Below the pieces are notes generated by a model. The model saw only the letters and a program-made list of their open reading frames with translations. It was not told the origin of the DNA and searched no databases. Both the position numbers and the translations under genes were made by a program. Positions 1 to 5,846 of a stretch of 11,162 bases of DNA are shown here, piece after piece. The stretch is from Paracoccaceae bacterium. Lineage in GTDB: Bacteria > Pseudomonadota > Alphaproteobacteria > Rhodobacterales > Rhodobacteraceae. Each line of letters starts with the position of its first letter. Positions within the stretch are counted from its first letter, which is position 1. The DNA is taken from assembly GCA_007128865.1 (NCBI GenBank), contig SKWP01000155.1, positions 1-11,162 on the forward strand, written 5' to 3'.

Positions 1-118
1 AGCCATCGAGGTAGCGCCGGCCCTCGATATCCCACATATAGACGCCCCGCGCTTCGGCCAGTTGCGGGCGCGCGGCCGAGGAGAGATAGAAAAGATGGCT
101 GTCGGCGGGGCTGGTCAT
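1..118 (-). CDS. Class-III (PLP-dependent) aminotransferase, N-terminal fragment cut by window edge
   Basis: Only the first 39 codons are visible; the gene runs off the left edge of the window. The translation begins MTSPADSHLFYLSS and contains VYMWDIEGRRYLDG, the N-terminal strand pattern (G-x-x-x-x-D-x-x-G-x-x-Y-x-D-G) typical of class-III, omega-type aminotransferases. These use pyridoxal phosphate to move an amino group from an omega-amino or alpha-amino donor to a keto acid. The PLP lysine lies far downstream and cannot be checked, so the substrate is unknown. The ATG (118-116) overlaps the TGA of the upstream ABC ATPase remnant (117-115) as ATGA, so the two were once translationally coupled in an amino-acid uptake and use operon. 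Its original promoter has probably been lost with the deletion described at 382. Confidence 0.8.
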   Translation of the reverse strand, partial: MTSPADSHLFYLSSAARPQLAEARGVYMWDIEGRRYLDG

Positions 119-381
119 GCGGTTGCGTCCTGTTGCAGAAAAGTGCGGGTGCGCTGCTGGACGGGGTTGCGCAGCACCTGTTCGGGCGGCCCTTCCTCGA
201 CGATGCGGCCATCGGCCATGAACACTACATGTTCTGCCGTGTCGGCCGCGAATTTCAGCTCGTGGGTGACGATGATCATGGTCATGCGCTCCTCGGCAAG
301 CTGTTTCATGGTGCGATTCACCTCGCCCACCAGTTCAGGATCCAGCGCCGAGGTCGCTTCGTCGAAGAGCATCACCTTGGG
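115..381 (-). pseudogene. Amino-acid ABC transporter ATPase (GlnQ/HisP type), C-terminal remnant
   Basis: The last 88 codons are those of a polar amino-acid ABC transporter ATPase. The visible parts are Walker B with the catalytic glutamate (KVMLFDE), the D-loop (TSALDPELVGEV), the H-loop histidine (IIVTHEL) and the family C-terminus (VVFMADGRIVEEGPPEQVL). Walker A, the Q-loop and the LSGGQ signature should lie upstream, but they are absent. At about position 381 the reading frame passes without a break into an IS5-type transposase fragment. The product therefore cannot bind and hydrolyse ATP by itself, and I treat the gene as broken. It is followed by the overlapping start of an aminotransferase gene. 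The boundary is uncertain by a few bases, because both partners could supply the proline codon at 381-379. Confidence 0.85.
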
Positions 382-882
382 GATGAACTCCACCGTCCGG
401 ATGTCCGAAGTGGCGGTGTCCATGGCCAGATGGACCTTGTGCCACTGGCGTCGCCCCTGAACGCCGTGCTTGCGGGCCTGCCACTCGCCGTTGCCGAGGA
501 ACTTGATCCCGGTTCTGTCGACGAGCAGAGCCAAGGGGCCATCGGCGCGCTGATACGGGATCTGGACGGCCAGTGTCTTCTGACGCCTGCAAGGAGTGGT
601 GTAGTCGGGCACCACCCGGTCCAGCGCCGCCATCTTGAGCAAGCTGGCCACCATCCCAGTTGTTTGCCGGAGCGGTAGCTTGAACAACACCTTGATGCTC
701 GGACAGGACTGGATGGGTGCCTCCGAGAAAACTGTAGGCCGACCCGGGCCACCGTCATGCGGCGCGAGCCAGGCCATCTTCTCCTTGTCTAGCCAGATCA
801 GCAGCGATCCGCGCTTGCGCTGGGAAGCCGTGTAGCTGGACCAGTTCGTGGTGCGGTAGCGGGCGGGTGATGGCTTGCTGAT
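382..882 (-). pseudogene. IS5-family transposase, truncated N-terminal part
   Basis: Read on the minus strand, the frame runs SKPSPARYRTTNWSSYTASQ, then RGSLLIWLD, VLFKLPLRQTTGMVASLL, VPDYTTPCRRQKTLAVQIPY, LLVDRTGIKFLG and EWQARKHGVQGRRQW. This is the N-terminal domain plus the first catalytic aspartate (in LLVDRTG) of an IS5-family DDE transposase. The second aspartate and the glutamate are missing because the frame switches to ABC ATPase sequence at about 381. The family usually starts MSKPS; here the matching codon (882-880) is ATC, so the normal start also seems lost. The first in-frame ATG is at 777-775, inside the conserved region (MAWLAPHD). An in-frame stop (TAG) lies at 894-892. The protein is inactive as a transposase. 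Confidence 0.85.
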
Positions 883-930
883 GCAGACCGTCTAACCGCA
901 TGGATTCGGGATGCGAATCCTCAAAGAGAA

Positions 931-948
931 GCGTTGTGCAACAACGCC
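931..948. repeat. Candidate IS terminal inverted repeat (single surviving end)
   Basis: The plus-strand sequence contains CGTTGT-GCA-ACAACG (932-946), a small internal palindrome often seen in IS5-type termini. On the minus strand the end begins with GG at 948. Its partner repeat has been deleted, so it is identified by resemblance only. Confidence 0.5.
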
Positions 949-972
949 GCGTGGACGCTAGGAAAACACCAA

Positions 973-986
973 TGACAACGCAAACA
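973..986. promoter_or_regulatory. Possible second, weak LacI-type operator
   Basis: TGACAACGCAAACA keeps the TGACA half and the central CG of the stronger site at 994-1007 and agrees with it at 9 of 14 positions; the right half is degenerate. The centres of the two sites are 21 bp apart, about two helical turns, which would place two bound dimers on the same face of the DNA. CCAATGACA (969-977) is also the exact reverse complement of TGTCATTGG (1003-1011), which overlaps the stronger site. It may be an auxiliary site or chance. Confidence 0.35.
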
Positions 987-992
987 ATTCGA

Positions 993-1020
993 TTGACAGC
1001 GGTGTCATTGGCGATACCTT
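993..1020 (+). promoter_or_regulatory. Candidate sigma-70-type promoter of the tctC-otnI operon
   Basis: A perfect -35 hexamer TTGACA (993-998) is followed after 16 bp by TACCTT (1015-1020), a poor -10. The position is sensible: 25 bp before the tctC start codon and overlapping the operator. The -35 is built from operator bases, so its match to consensus may be partly coincidental. Confidence 0.4.
994..1007. promoter_or_regulatory. LacI-type operator before tctC
   Basis: TGACAGCGGTGTCA is a near-perfect palindrome (one mismatched pair next to the central CG). It differs by one base from the perfect palindrome in the lacI/denD intergenic region at 9701-9714. Both have the central CG and TGA/TCA arms typical of LacI-family operators. 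The site overlaps a consensus -35 hexamer TTGACA (993-998), so binding would block RNA polymerase. A weak -10 candidate (TACCTT, 1015-1020) follows 16 bp later, and tctC starts 38 bp after the operator. I infer that the LacI-family protein encoded at 8555-9625 binds here. Confidence 0.75.
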
Positions 1021-1045
1021 CGCACCCGCAATCAGGGAGGATGCA

Positions 1046-2017
1046 ATGATTTCCAGATCGATCTCGACGGGCCTGATGGGGGCTGTGGCCGCCGCGGGTC
1101 TCTGCCTGACCGCCCAGACCGCGCAGGCCGGTGAATTCCCCGAGCGCGCGATCAACCTGATCGTGCCCTTCAATGCCGGCGGTGGCACCGACCTGCTGAT
1201 CCGCGGCTTTGCCCCGCATTTCGCCGAGGCGATCGGCGGGCAGGCTTTTGTGTCGAACATGGCGGGCGGCGCGGGGACTGTTGCGGCTTCGGCATTGGCG
1301 GGGCAGCGAGCGGATGGCTATCAGCTGGGCTATTTCTCGATCACCATCGCCACGATCCAGCCGCAAATCCGCGAGGTGCCCTACGGCCTCGACAGCTGGA
1401 CGCCGGTCTGCGCTGTCGCGGCCTCGCCGACCATGTTCTTCGTCGCTGCGGACAGCCCGTTTCAGTCGATGGATGATGTGGTGACAGCCGTGCGCGACAA
1501 TCCCGGCCAATATCTCTACGGCTCATCCGGGCCCGGGGCGATCACGCATTTGTCCATGGTCGCGGCCTTTGAGGGGCTGGGGCTGAGCGACCATGTCCGG
1601 CATCTGCCGTTCCAGGGCTCGGGCCCGGCGATGCAGGGCATGGCCGCGGGTACGATCCAGTTCTTCGGCGATACCGAGCTCTTGATGCAGGGCGGCGACC
1701 TGCGTCCGCTGATGGTGTTCAACGCCGAACGGCTGGAGCATCTGCCCGATCTGCCCACGGCGCGTGAAGTCGGCGTTCAGGCACCGCTGGACGAGCTGTA
1801 TCTGTGGGGCGGGCTGTTCGCACCCGCGGGTCTGGACCAGGCTGTGCGCGACCAGCTGTCCGAGGCCTGCCGCGTGGCGACCGAATCCGACGGTTTCCGC
1901 GAATTCGCCGACCGCACGGGCACGGTCCTGCGGTACATGGATGCCGATACCTTTGATGCGTTCTATCGCGAGGCGTTCGGCGCGGCCAGCACGCTGATCG
2001 AGGCCTCGGGCCTCTGA
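1046..2017 (+). CDS. tctC: TTT transporter periplasmic solute-binding protein (TctC/Bug family)
   Basis: This is the extracytoplasmic receptor of a tripartite tricarboxylate transporter: it binds a carboxylate in the periplasm and hands it to the TctAB membrane complex. The protein has 323 residues, normal for the family. It begins with a Sec signal peptide (MISRSIS, a hydrophobic core, and a likely cut after TAQA at residue 28), followed by the family signature INLIVPFNAGGGTD (residues 36-49). GSSGPGAITHL and LPFQGSGPAMQGMAAG also match the family. The start is fixed by the Shine-Dalgarno site AGGGAGGA at 1034-1041. An ATG at 1041 is followed at once by an in-frame stop. It is the first gene of the operon, behind a LacI-type operator. 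Such receptors vary widely in ligand; the neighbouring enzymes suggest a four-carbon sugar acid such as threonate, but this is inference. Confidence 0.93.
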   Translation: MISRSISTGLMGAVAAAGLCLTAQTAQAGEFPERAINLIVPFNAGGGTDLLIRGFAPHFAEAIGGQAFVSNMAGGAGTVAASALAGQRADGYQLGYFSITIATIQPQIREVPYGLDSWTPVCAVAASPTMFFVAADSPFQSMDDVVTAVRDNPGQYLYGSSGPGAITHLSMVAAFEGLGLSDHVRHLPFQGSGPAMQGMAAGTIQFFGDTELLMQGGDLRPLMVFNAERLEHLPDLPTAREVGVQAPLDELYLWGGLFAPAGLDQAVRDQLSEACRVATESDGFREFADRTGTVLRYMDADTFDAFYREAFGAASTLIEASGL

Positions 2018-2031
2018 TTCAGCCGAAAGGA

Positions 2032-2060
2032 CCGGGGCGCGCCGTCATCCCGCGCCCCGG
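2032..2060 (+). promoter_or_regulatory. Strong stem-loop between tctC and tctB
   Basis: CCGGGGCGCG (2032-2041) pairs perfectly with CGCGCCCCGG (2051-2060) around a 9-nt loop: ten base pairs, nearly all G-C. It begins 15 nt after the tctC stop. There is no T-run right after it, so it looks less like a full terminator than a partial terminator or an mRNA 3' stabiliser. Such an element could keep the binding protein more abundant than the membrane subunits, as is known for other binding-protein-dependent transport operons. The gap between tctC and tctB (94 bp) is by far the largest in this operon. Confidence 0.6.
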
Positions 2061-2111
2061 ACGTGTTTGCGAAAGGTCCCGCACGAGCGGCTCCGCACGA
2101 AAGGCCCTGCC

Positions 2112-2564
2112 ATGACCGCCCTGTTCGAACGCGCCGGCGTGACGCTGGCCTTGTTCCTGGCCTCTGGCGCAATGATGGCCAGCATTGGCTGGCGCGACAC
2201 GACGGGCATGCCCCCAGCCTTTTCGCCCGAGTTCTTTCCACGCATCGTCTTGTCGGTGCTGCTGGTGCTGACCGCGCTGGGTCTGGCGCTGGAACTGGCG
2301 CGCAAGGGCGGCTCCAGCGGCGGGCAGATACTGCGAGCGGCAGTCTTGGCGGCGGCGATGGTGGCGTTTGCATGGGCAATGACGCGCCTCGGCTTTTTCC
2401 TGACCGGGGCGGGGTTTTCGGTGCTGGCCCTGTTGCTCTTGGGCCTGCGCAACCCGCTGGTTATCGGTGCATTTGCACTGGGTGTGCCGGGGGCACTGGT
2501 CGGACTGTTCAATCATGTCCTGATCATGCCGCTGCCGACCTCGCCCTTCAGCCACATGTTCTGA
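2112..2564 (+). CDS. tctB: TTT transporter small membrane subunit (TctB family)
   Basis: This is a 150-residue inner-membrane protein. It is the poorly conserved small subunit that pairs with TctA in tripartite tricarboxylate transporters. Four hydrophobic stretches are visible: near residues 8-25, 43-62, 72-90 and 96-140, the last long enough for two helices. The loop FSPEFFPRIV after the first segment is typical of TctB. The start at 2112 is preferred because GAAAGG (2099-2104) is a suitable ribosome site and the length then matches the family. Upstream TTG/GTG starts (2067, 2063) would add a charged, unconserved tail overlapping the region just after the stem-loop. It lies 10 bp upstream of tctA. 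The assignment rests on hydrophobicity, size and position more than on motifs. Confidence 0.88.
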   Translation: MTALFERAGVTLALFLASGAMMASIGWRDTTGMPPAFSPEFFPRIVLSVLLVLTALGLALELARKGGSSGGQILRAAVLAAAMVAFAWAMTRLGFFLTGAGFSVLALLLLGLRNPLVIGAFALGVPGALVGLFNHVLIMPLPTSPFSHMF

Positions 2565-2574
2565 GGGGGCGCCC

Positions 2575-4071
2575 ATGCTGTCCACCTTCGGCGACTCACT
2601 GGCCCTGCTGACCAGCGTCGAGGCGATCCTGACCCTGATCCTGGGGACCATGCTGGGCATCATCCTGGGCGCGCTGCCGGGGATCGGGTCCACGGTCGCG
2701 GTGGCGATCATCCTGCCCTTCACGCTGGGCATGTCGCAGGCCCCGGCAGTGCTTCTCTTGCTCGCCGTCTATGCGGGGTCCGTCTATGGCGGCTCGATCT
2801 CGGCCATTCTGATCAACACGCCCGGCACCCCGCAATCGGCGGCGACCACCTTTGACGGCTATCCGATGGCGCAGCGCGGCGAGGCAGGGCGCGCGCTGGG
2901 CTGGGCCACCATGGCGTCGGTCGCCGGGGGGATCGTCTCGGTCCTGCTGTTGATCCTGGCAGCACCCCAACTGGCCCGGCTGGCGCTGAATTTCGGCCCG
3001 ATCGAGACCTTCGGGCTGCTCCTGCTGGGGCTGACCTGCATCGTCGCGGTCTCGTCGGGTGACATGATCAAGGGGCTGATCGCAGGCGCGCTGGGCCTAT
3101 TGCTGGCCATGGTGGGCGGTGATCCGATCACCGGCACGCCGCGCTTCACCTTCGGGGATTTCCGCCTGATCGCCGGCTTCGACCTGCTGGCCATCGTGAT
3201 CGGGGTCTTCGCCTTGTCCGAGGTGTTGTTGCGTGTGTCCGAAAAACTGTCAGGCACCGCGGAATTCGTCTCGTTCAAGGGGATCGTCCTGCCCCGTCTG
3301 GCCGAGTGGAAAGGCCGCCTGAAGGGGCTGGCCAAGTCCATCGCGCTGGGTTGCGGGATCGGGGTTCTGCCTGGCACGGGCGCGGCTACCGCCGCCTTCG
3401 TCTCCTATGCCGAGGCGCGGCGCAGCTCGCCCAATTCCGGGAATTTCGGCAAGGGCGAGCCTGACGGAATCATCGCCTCCGAGGGCGCCAACAATGCCGT
3501 CACCGGCGGCGCGCTGGTCCCCACGATGGCGCTGGGCATCCCCGGCGATGCGGTCACCGCCGTCATGCTGGCCACGCTGACCCTGCACGGGATCACCCCC
3601 GGTGTGCGGCTGATGCAGGACAACCCGACCCTGATCGGCGCGATCTTTGCGGGGCTGATGGTGATCAACCTGCTGCTGCTGCCGCTGGGCATGCTGGCCA
3701 GCGCGATGGCCGCGCCGCTACTGCGCATGCGCGAGGCCTTCATGCTGACTGCGATCACGCTTCTGTGCTTTGTCGGGGTCTATTTCGTCCGCGGCAACCC
3801 GTTTGATCTGTGGGTCATGGTCGCAGCCGGGATCAGCGGGTTCATCCTTCGCCGGCAGGGGTTCCCAATGGCGCCGCTGGTGATCGGCATGGTGTTGGGC
3901 CCGACGCTGGAGATGACGCTCAGGCAGGGGCTGATCATCACCAATGGCAGCTTCGGCGCCTTTTTTGCCAGCCCCATCGCAGCGACGCTGATCGTGATCG
4001 CCATCGCAACGCTGTGCTGGCCCTTGCTGAGTGCTGCAAGAGGCCGGTTCCGGTCACGGAGGGGGGCATGA
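2575..4071 (+). CDS. tctA: TTT transporter large membrane subunit (TctA family)
   Basis: This is the transport channel of the tripartite tricarboxylate transporter, probably driven by an ion gradient. It has 498 residues, normal for TctA, and is hydrophobic throughout with about a dozen predicted membrane segments. Conserved family motifs are plain: LPGIGSTVA (34-42), YGGSISAILINTPGTP (71-86), TTFDGYPMAQRGEAGRALG (91-109), GVLPGTGAATAAF (263-275), EGANNAVTGGALVP (303-316) and MALGIPGDAVTA (318-329). The paired LPG-x-G motifs at 34 and 265, each followed by a glycine-rich hairpin with a proline, show the two-fold internal repeat of the family. The ribosome site GAGGGGG lies at 2562-2568. Its TGA overlaps the ATG of the hydrolase gene (ATGA, 4068-4071), so the two are probably translationally coupled. 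Confidence 0.96.
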   Translation: MLSTFGDSLALLTSVEAILTLILGTMLGIILGALPGIGSTVAVAIILPFTLGMSQAPAVLLLLAVYAGSVYGGSISAILINTPGTPQSAATTFDGYPMAQRGEAGRALGWATMASVAGGIVSVLLLILAAPQLARLALNFGPIETFGLLLLGLTCIVAVSSGDMIKGLIAGALGLLLAMVGGDPITGTPRFTFGDFRLIAGFDLLAIVIGVFALSEVLLRVSEKLSGTAEFVSFKGIVLPRLAEWKGRLKGLAKSIALGCGIGVLPGTGAATAAFVSYAEARRSSPNSGNFGKGEPDGIIASEGANNAVTGGALVPTMALGIPGDAVTAVMLATLTLHGITPGVRLMQDNPTLIGAIFAGLMVINLLLLPLGMLASAMAAPLLRMREAFMLTAITLLCFVGVYFVRGNPFDLWVMVAAGISGFILRRQGFPMAPLVIGMVLGPTLEMTLRQGLIITNGSFGAFFASPIAATLIVIAIATLCWPLLSAARGRFRSRRGA

Positions 4072-4922
4072 GCCAGACTGCGATAACGGCAGCCGAAGGG
4101 CCGGTGCGGACGGCACGCCTGACCCTGCAGGTGCGGCGGGCCGGCGATGGACCGGCGCTGCTGTTCCTTGGCGGATCGAATACCGATTTCCGGCTGCGCT
4201 GCGCGGTGATGGGTTCGGACCTGCCGCAGCATTTTGACGTCATCACCTACGAGCCTCGTGGACTGGCCCGCTCGGACGCACCGCCGGGCAACTGGACCAT
4301 GCGCGACTATGCCGAAGATGCGGTCGGCCTGCTGGACGCGCTGGACATCGACCGGGCCTTTGTGCTGGGCGAATCCTTTGGCGGCATGACCGCGCTGCAC
4401 ATGGCCGCGCTGTCCCCCGACCGGGTGCAGGCGCTGGCGGTCATGGCGGCCACTGCCGGCGGTGTGCTCGGCGGGTCATTTCCGATCCAGGACTGGCTGC
4501 CCCTGCCCCCTGATCAGGCCGCGCTGCAGGCCCTGAGCGTGCAGGACCTGCGCTTTGCCGCGTTTCAGGCAGCCGATCCGCAAGCCGCCGCCGCCCGCCA
4601 CGCCCAGCGCATCACCCAGGAAACCCTGTTTCGCGCCTCCCCGAAAAACGCCGCAGGCTATCCCCGACTGCTGGCCGCCCGCGCAGGGCACGACGCTGTG
4701 GCCCTGCTGCACCGAATCACCTGCCCGACGGTAATCATGGCCGGCCGCCATGACGGACAGGCCCCGCTGGCAGCCGTGGCCCGGCTGGCCGGGGCGTTAC
4801 CACAGGCTGAATTCCGGATCTTCGATGGTGGGCATGGCTTTGGCTTCGCCACGCCAGAGCCTGTCCATCACCTGATCACAGCCTGGACCGGGCAACATAA
4901 CCGACAGGAGGCCACCGCATGA
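4068..4922 (+). CDS. Alpha/beta hydrolase, possible sugar-acid lactonase or esterase
   Basis: This 284-residue cytoplasmic protein has the alpha/beta-hydrolase fold. The nucleophile elbow LGESFGGM gives Ser103, the acid is probably Asp229 (MAGRHDGQAP) and the base His256 (FDGGHGF), so the catalytic triad is complete. YEPRGLARSD (61-70) resembles the DxRGxGxS loop of the 3-oxoadipate enol-lactonase/haloperoxidase-like group. FLGGSNTD (33-40) takes the place of the usual HGxxG oxyanion loop. No signal peptide is seen. The start follows GGAGG at 4058-4062. It overlaps tctA before it and ltnD after it by ATGA, so it is locked between importer and first dehydrogenase. That position suggests it opens a lactone (such as threonolactone or erythronolactone) or an ester of the imported acid before oxidation. 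The substrate cannot be read from the sequence. Confidence 0.87.
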   Translation: MSQTAITAAEGPVRTARLTLQVRRAGDGPALLFLGGSNTDFRLRCAVMGSDLPQHFDVITYEPRGLARSDAPPGNWTMRDYAEDAVGLLDALDIDRAFVLGESFGGMTALHMAALSPDRVQALAVMAATAGGVLGGSFPIQDWLPLPPDQAALQALSVQDLRFAAFQAADPQAAAARHAQRITQETLFRASPKNAAGYPRLLAARAGHDAVALLHRITCPTVIMAGRHDGQAPLAAVARLAGALPQAEFRIFDGGHGFGFATPEPVHHLITAWTGQHNRQEATA

Positions 4923-5833
4923 CATCCCGCCCCCGCACCGGCATCTTCGGCCTTGGCTCCATGGGCTATGGCATGGCGCAATCACTATTGCGCGCCGGGC
5001 ATGAGCTGGCGGCCTTTGACATCGCCGCCGAACCCGTCGCCCGGATCGTGGCCGAGGGGGCGCAGACCGGCAATCCGGCCGATCTGGCGCCCGGTCTCGA
5101 TCGCGCCGTGATCGTGGTTCTGAACGCCGCGCAGACCCGCGCCGTGGTGCTGGGCAACGATCATGCGCCCGGGCTGATCGACCATCTGCGCCCCGGCGCC
5201 ACGATCATCGCCTGCGCCACCGTCGCGCCTGACGATGCCCGCGCCCTGGCCGCGACCGTTCAGGCGCGGGGCCTGCATTATCTCGACGCACCGATCTCGG
5301 GCGGGGCGGCCAAGGCGGCGGCAGGCAAGCTGTCGATCATGGCCTCGGGCAGCCATGCGGCCTTTGCCGGCGCGCGCCCCGCGCTCGACGCCATGGCCGA
5401 GGTGGTGTTCGAGATGGGGCCGGAACCCGGGCAAGGCTCGGCCATGAAGGCAGTTAACCAGATGCTGGTCGGCATCCAGATCGCGGCCATGGCCGAGGCG
5501 ATGACCTTTGGACTGTCGCAGGGGATCGACGTCGCGCGCAGCTACGAGGTGATCACCCGCTGTGCCGGCAATTCCTGGGCGTTCGAAAATCGCGGCCCTC
5601 ATGTCATCGACGGCGACTATCGCCCGGCCTCGGCCGTCGATATCTGGCCAAAGGATCTGGGAATCGTGCTGGATGCCGCCCGGGCGGCGAAATTTTCCGC
5701 CCCCCTGACCGCGACGGCGCTACAGCAATTCCTGGCCGCATCCGGTTCGGGCCTGGGCAGTCAGGATGACGCGGCGGTGGCAAAGGTCTATGCCCGCAAT
5801 GCCGGGCTGACCCTGCCCGAGAGCGACCCGTGA
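4919..5833 (+). CDS. ltnD: L-threonate dehydrogenase-like (3-hydroxyisobutyrate dehydrogenase family)
   Basis: This NAD(P)-dependent beta-hydroxyacid dehydrogenase has 304 residues. In tetronate clusters with DUF1537 kinases, LtnD oxidises L-threonate at C2 to 2-oxo-tetronate. The Rossmann motif is GLGSMGYGMA (11-20). Asp34 at the end of the second strand (AAFDIA) suggests NAD rather than NADP. The substrate-binding motif is DAPISGGAAKAAAGKLSIM (123-141). The catalytic lysine is Lys177 with Asn180 (AMKAVNQ), and WPKDLG (243-248) is the conserved C-terminal helix motif. The start has an excellent AGGAGG site at 4906-4911 and overlaps the hydrolase stop. The same family includes tartronate semialdehyde reductase and 3-hydroxyisobutyrate dehydrogenase. 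The threonate call depends on the adjacent otnK-otnC-otnI genes, and activity on another tetronate is possible. Confidence 0.85.
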   Translation: MTSRPRTGIFGLGSMGYGMAQSLLRAGHELAAFDIAAEPVARIVAEGAQTGNPADLAPGLDRAVIVVLNAAQTRAVVLGNDHAPGLIDHLRPGATIIACATVAPDDARALAATVQARGLHYLDAPISGGAAKAAAGKLSIMASGSHAAFAGARPALDAMAEVVFEMGPEPGQGSAMKAVNQMLVGIQIAAMAEAMTFGLSQGIDVARSYEVITRCAGNSWAFENRGPHVIDGDYRPASAVDIWPKDLGIVLDAARAAKFSAPLTATALQQFLAASGSGLGSQDDAAVAKVYARNAGLTLPESDP

Positions 5834-5846
5834 CGGAGGGCCAGGC

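Larger units (their letters stand above)
382..948 (-). mobile_element. IS5-family insertion sequence remnant (5' part only)
   Basis: This stretch holds the transposase-start half of an IS5-family element. Its right end is placed at 948: read on the minus strand the sequence starts GGCGTTGTTGCACAACG, which resembles the GG...TGTTGCAC-type terminal inverted repeats of this family. The other end, the second half of the transposase and any target duplication on that side are gone; the element stops abruptly inside an ABC ATPase gene at about 382. A deletion starting within or next to the IS is the simplest explanation. A 7-bp stem (902-908 with 914-920) lies in the leader between the end and the transposase. 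The exact right boundary is inferred without a second terminus for comparison. Confidence 0.75.

Noticed and set aside
115..777. A genuine 220-residue fusion protein
   Set aside because: The two halves belong to unrelated families and each lacks essential catalytic parts. The frame continues upstream of 777 into the transposase N-terminus, so 777 is not a natural start.
902..920. Palindrome GGATTCG...CGAATCC as a third operator
   Set aside because: It lies inside the IS leader and differs completely from the TGACAGCGSTGTCA motif. It is more likely part of the element itself.
755..1510. 251-codon minus-strand frame spanning the IS end and tctC
   Set aside because: It crosses the IS boundary, the operator and the signal peptide of tctC, and shows no family motifs.
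2019..2732. 237-codon minus-strand frame opposite tctB and tctA
   Set aside because: Its composition is Gln/Arg/His-rich and typical of antisense frames to hydrophobic membrane proteins.
3810..4067. N-terminal extension of the hydrolase frame into tctA
   Set aside because: This part is out of frame within tctA. ATG 4068 has a strong Shine-Dalgarno and the usual ATGA overlap.
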